The notes under the pieces: generated by a model
Seen by the model: the letters and a program-made list of their open reading frames with translations, nothing else
Told to the model about the DNA's origin: nothing
Database searches by the model: none
Assembly: GCA_003512875.1 (NCBI GenBank)
Contig: DONZ01000035.1
Span: forward strand, 1 to 5,433
Direction of reading: 5' to 3'
Length of the DNA: 5,433 nucleotides
Source: Desulfovibrio sp.
GTDB lineage: Bacteria > Desulfobacterota > Desulfovibrionia > Desulfovibrionales > Desulfovibrionaceae
Made by a program: the position numbers and the translations under genes
Shown: positions 4,375-5,433 of the stretch, one piece after another
Layout: every line of letters starts with the position of its first letter
Position numbering within the stretch: position 1 is the stretch's first letter

Positions 4375-5433
4375 GCGTTTTCCTTTTGATTTTTGCGGTA
4401 TTGACGGGCTGTTTCGATAAAGTTTTTGGAAAAATGCGGAACAGCGGGAGCAAAAATGTGGGTATAGGAGGCAAAACAGTTTTTATAGATAAGTCCGTCA
4501 AACGCAAGGTTATTGTTTTGCATTTCCTTCTGCGTCATGCCGCGTCCTTTTTTCAGTTCAAAGAGAAATTCTTGGTCCGGTTTGGCGTTTACCGCTGTTG
4601 AAAAATGAAATTCATGCCCTTTCCAAATGCTTCCCAGCGGGTGATAGGGGTTTTCCCGGATTGTTTTTATTTCCGCATATCCGAGCCCTTGCGGCTTATC
4701 GAAAAATTTTGTTTCAATATCGAAAACGCCGATCATGGGATAGCTTTCGTATTTTTTTTCTTCAGGAAAATGAAGCTGTTTGGCAAGAAGCATAAAGCCT
4801 CCGCATTCGGCATATACGGGCATATTCTGTTCAATCCATTCCTTTATTTGCGGAAGTTTCGGAGAGCGGCTGATTTCTTTGGCATACAATTCGGGGTAGC
4901 CTCCTCCGATGTACAGTCCGTCAATATTCTTTGCGGTGAGCTTGTGGGCTTGCAGCTGTTCCGCAAAGCTTTGTTCCGACAATAGGGAAAGCGGGACGAG
5001 GTTCACTCCCAATTTTTTGAGCTCGTCAAAATTTTCTTGGTAATAAAACCAAAAAGCGTCATCGTACAGATACGCGATATTAAGAGGGCTGGACTGCATT
5101 TTTCGTGTTATTTCAAGGGGCGGATCGGGAAGCCGGGGCATATCGCCTGCGGCTGCCAGAATTTTTTGTATGTCCGTATTGTCGGCGATAAGTTCAGCCA
5201 AGGAATCGAGCATGATTTGCTTATCGTCGTTTTTATTGAGGCTCAAGCATAAATGCCGTTCGGGAATAGGGTTGTCCTTTAGGCGGGGAATAGCGCCGAG
5301 CACAGGAATATCCGTATATTCCTCAATGGATTGCCGGATGATTGTTTGGTGCCGCGCAGAGGCGATATTGTTCAGAATGACGCCGGCAAGCCTGATCTCA
5401 GGGTCGAAATTTCGTATGCCTAAGACGAGCGCC
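4371..5433 (-). CDS. cobB: Cobyrinic acid a,c-diamide synthase, 5' end off window
   Basis: This enzyme (CobB, or CbiA in the anaerobic pathway) uses ATP and glutamine to amidate the a- and c-side chains of cobyrinic (or hydrogenobyrinic) acid. The frame stays open to the window edge: from 5432 the codons read ALVLGIRNFDPEIRLAGVIL and join VLGAIPR. About 353 residues are visible; the ATP-binding P-loop N-terminus (roughly 100 residues) is off the window. The visible part has the end of the synthetase domain (VLGAIPRLKDNPIPERHL). The glutamine amidotransferase domain follows, with LYIGGGYPELYAKEI (visible residues about 173-187), the nucleophile cysteine in YAECGGFM (Cys about 210), GHEFHFS (about 272-278) and the late ASYTHIF histidine. 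The GTG at 5303 is internal, inside this motif, and is not the start. The last codons overlap atpZ. Given an anaerobic host, cbiA may be the better name. Confidence 0.93.
   Translation of the reverse strand, partial: ALVLGIRNFDPEIRLAGVILNNIASARHQTIIRQSIEEYTDIPVLGAIPRLKDNPIPERHLCLSLNKNDDKQIMLDSLAELIADNTDIQKILAAAGDMPRLPDPPLEITRKMQSSPLNIAYLYDDAFWFYYQENFDELKKLGVNLVPLSLLSEQSFAEQLQAHKLTAKNIDGLYIGGGYPELYAKEISRSPKLPQIKEWIEQNMPVYAECGGFMLLAKQLHFPEEKKYESYPMIGVFDIETKFFDKPQGLGYAEIKTIRENPYHPLGSIWKGHEFHFSTAVNAKPDQEFLFELKKGRGMTQKEMQNNNLAFDGLIYKNCFASYTHIFAPAVPHFSKNFIETARQYRKNQKENA

Noticed and set aside
4605..4985. Plus-strand 126-codon ORF and nearby plus-strand ORFs at 4365-4795 and 5037-5252
   Set aside because: All are antisense to cobB, which has clear family motifs through this span.
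5301..5303. GTG as the cobB start codon
   Set aside because: It sits inside the conserved PVLGAIPR motif, and 43 upstream codons in the same frame continue a recognisable CobB sequence to the window edge.

Overview
The window is a single co-oriented block of housekeeping and energy genes, all on the minus strand. Reading in the direction of transcription (from position 5433 down to 1), the order is: cobB/cbiA (5' end off the window), atpZ, an atpI-like gene, atpB, atpE, rex, cobS, a zapB-like gene, zapA, 6S RNA (ssrS), a Rho-independent terminator, and the start of rny (RNase Y). No mobile element, CRISPR array, tRNA or rRNA is visible.

The organism is most likely a moderately A+T-rich, anaerobic member of the Desulfovibrionales (Desulfovibrionaceae-like). 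Three points suggest this. The F0 genes for subunits a and c sit apart from the F1 and b-subunit genes and next to rex. Corrinoid genes are interleaved with them. The zapB-zapA-6S RNA-rny order is one I associate with Deltaproteobacteria. This taxonomic call rests on gene content and order, not on a database match.

Region 5433-3681 holds the corrinoid amidase CobB/CbiA, which overlaps atpZ by four bases (ATGA), and atpZ abuts atpI. These genes read as tightly coupled, with good Shine-Dalgarno sequences. Region 3680-2565 encodes the proton or ion path of ATP synthase: subunit a with its essential arginine, and subunit c, made with a signal-peptide-like extension. A 12-bp hairpin and an overlapping 12-bp palindrome lie between atpE and rex. 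Region 2503-1070 holds the NADH/NAD+-sensing repressor Rex and the cobalamin synthase CobS. Region 992-471 holds the FtsZ-ring accessory proteins ZapB-like and ZapA. Region 456-280 is a 6S RNA, recognised by its pairing closing stem and internal hairpins and by its position after zapA. It is followed by a terminator at 201-231 and then rny.

The genes link respiratory energy conservation (ATP synthase, redox sensing by Rex), corrinoid synthesis, cell division and global RNA control (6S RNA, RNase Y). I saw no wholly new system. The points most worth checking are the hairpin and palindrome before rex, the loss of recognisable Shine-Dalgarno sequences in the four genes after that hairpin, the hairpin across the zapA stop just before 6S RNA, and the c-subunit ion-site residues.
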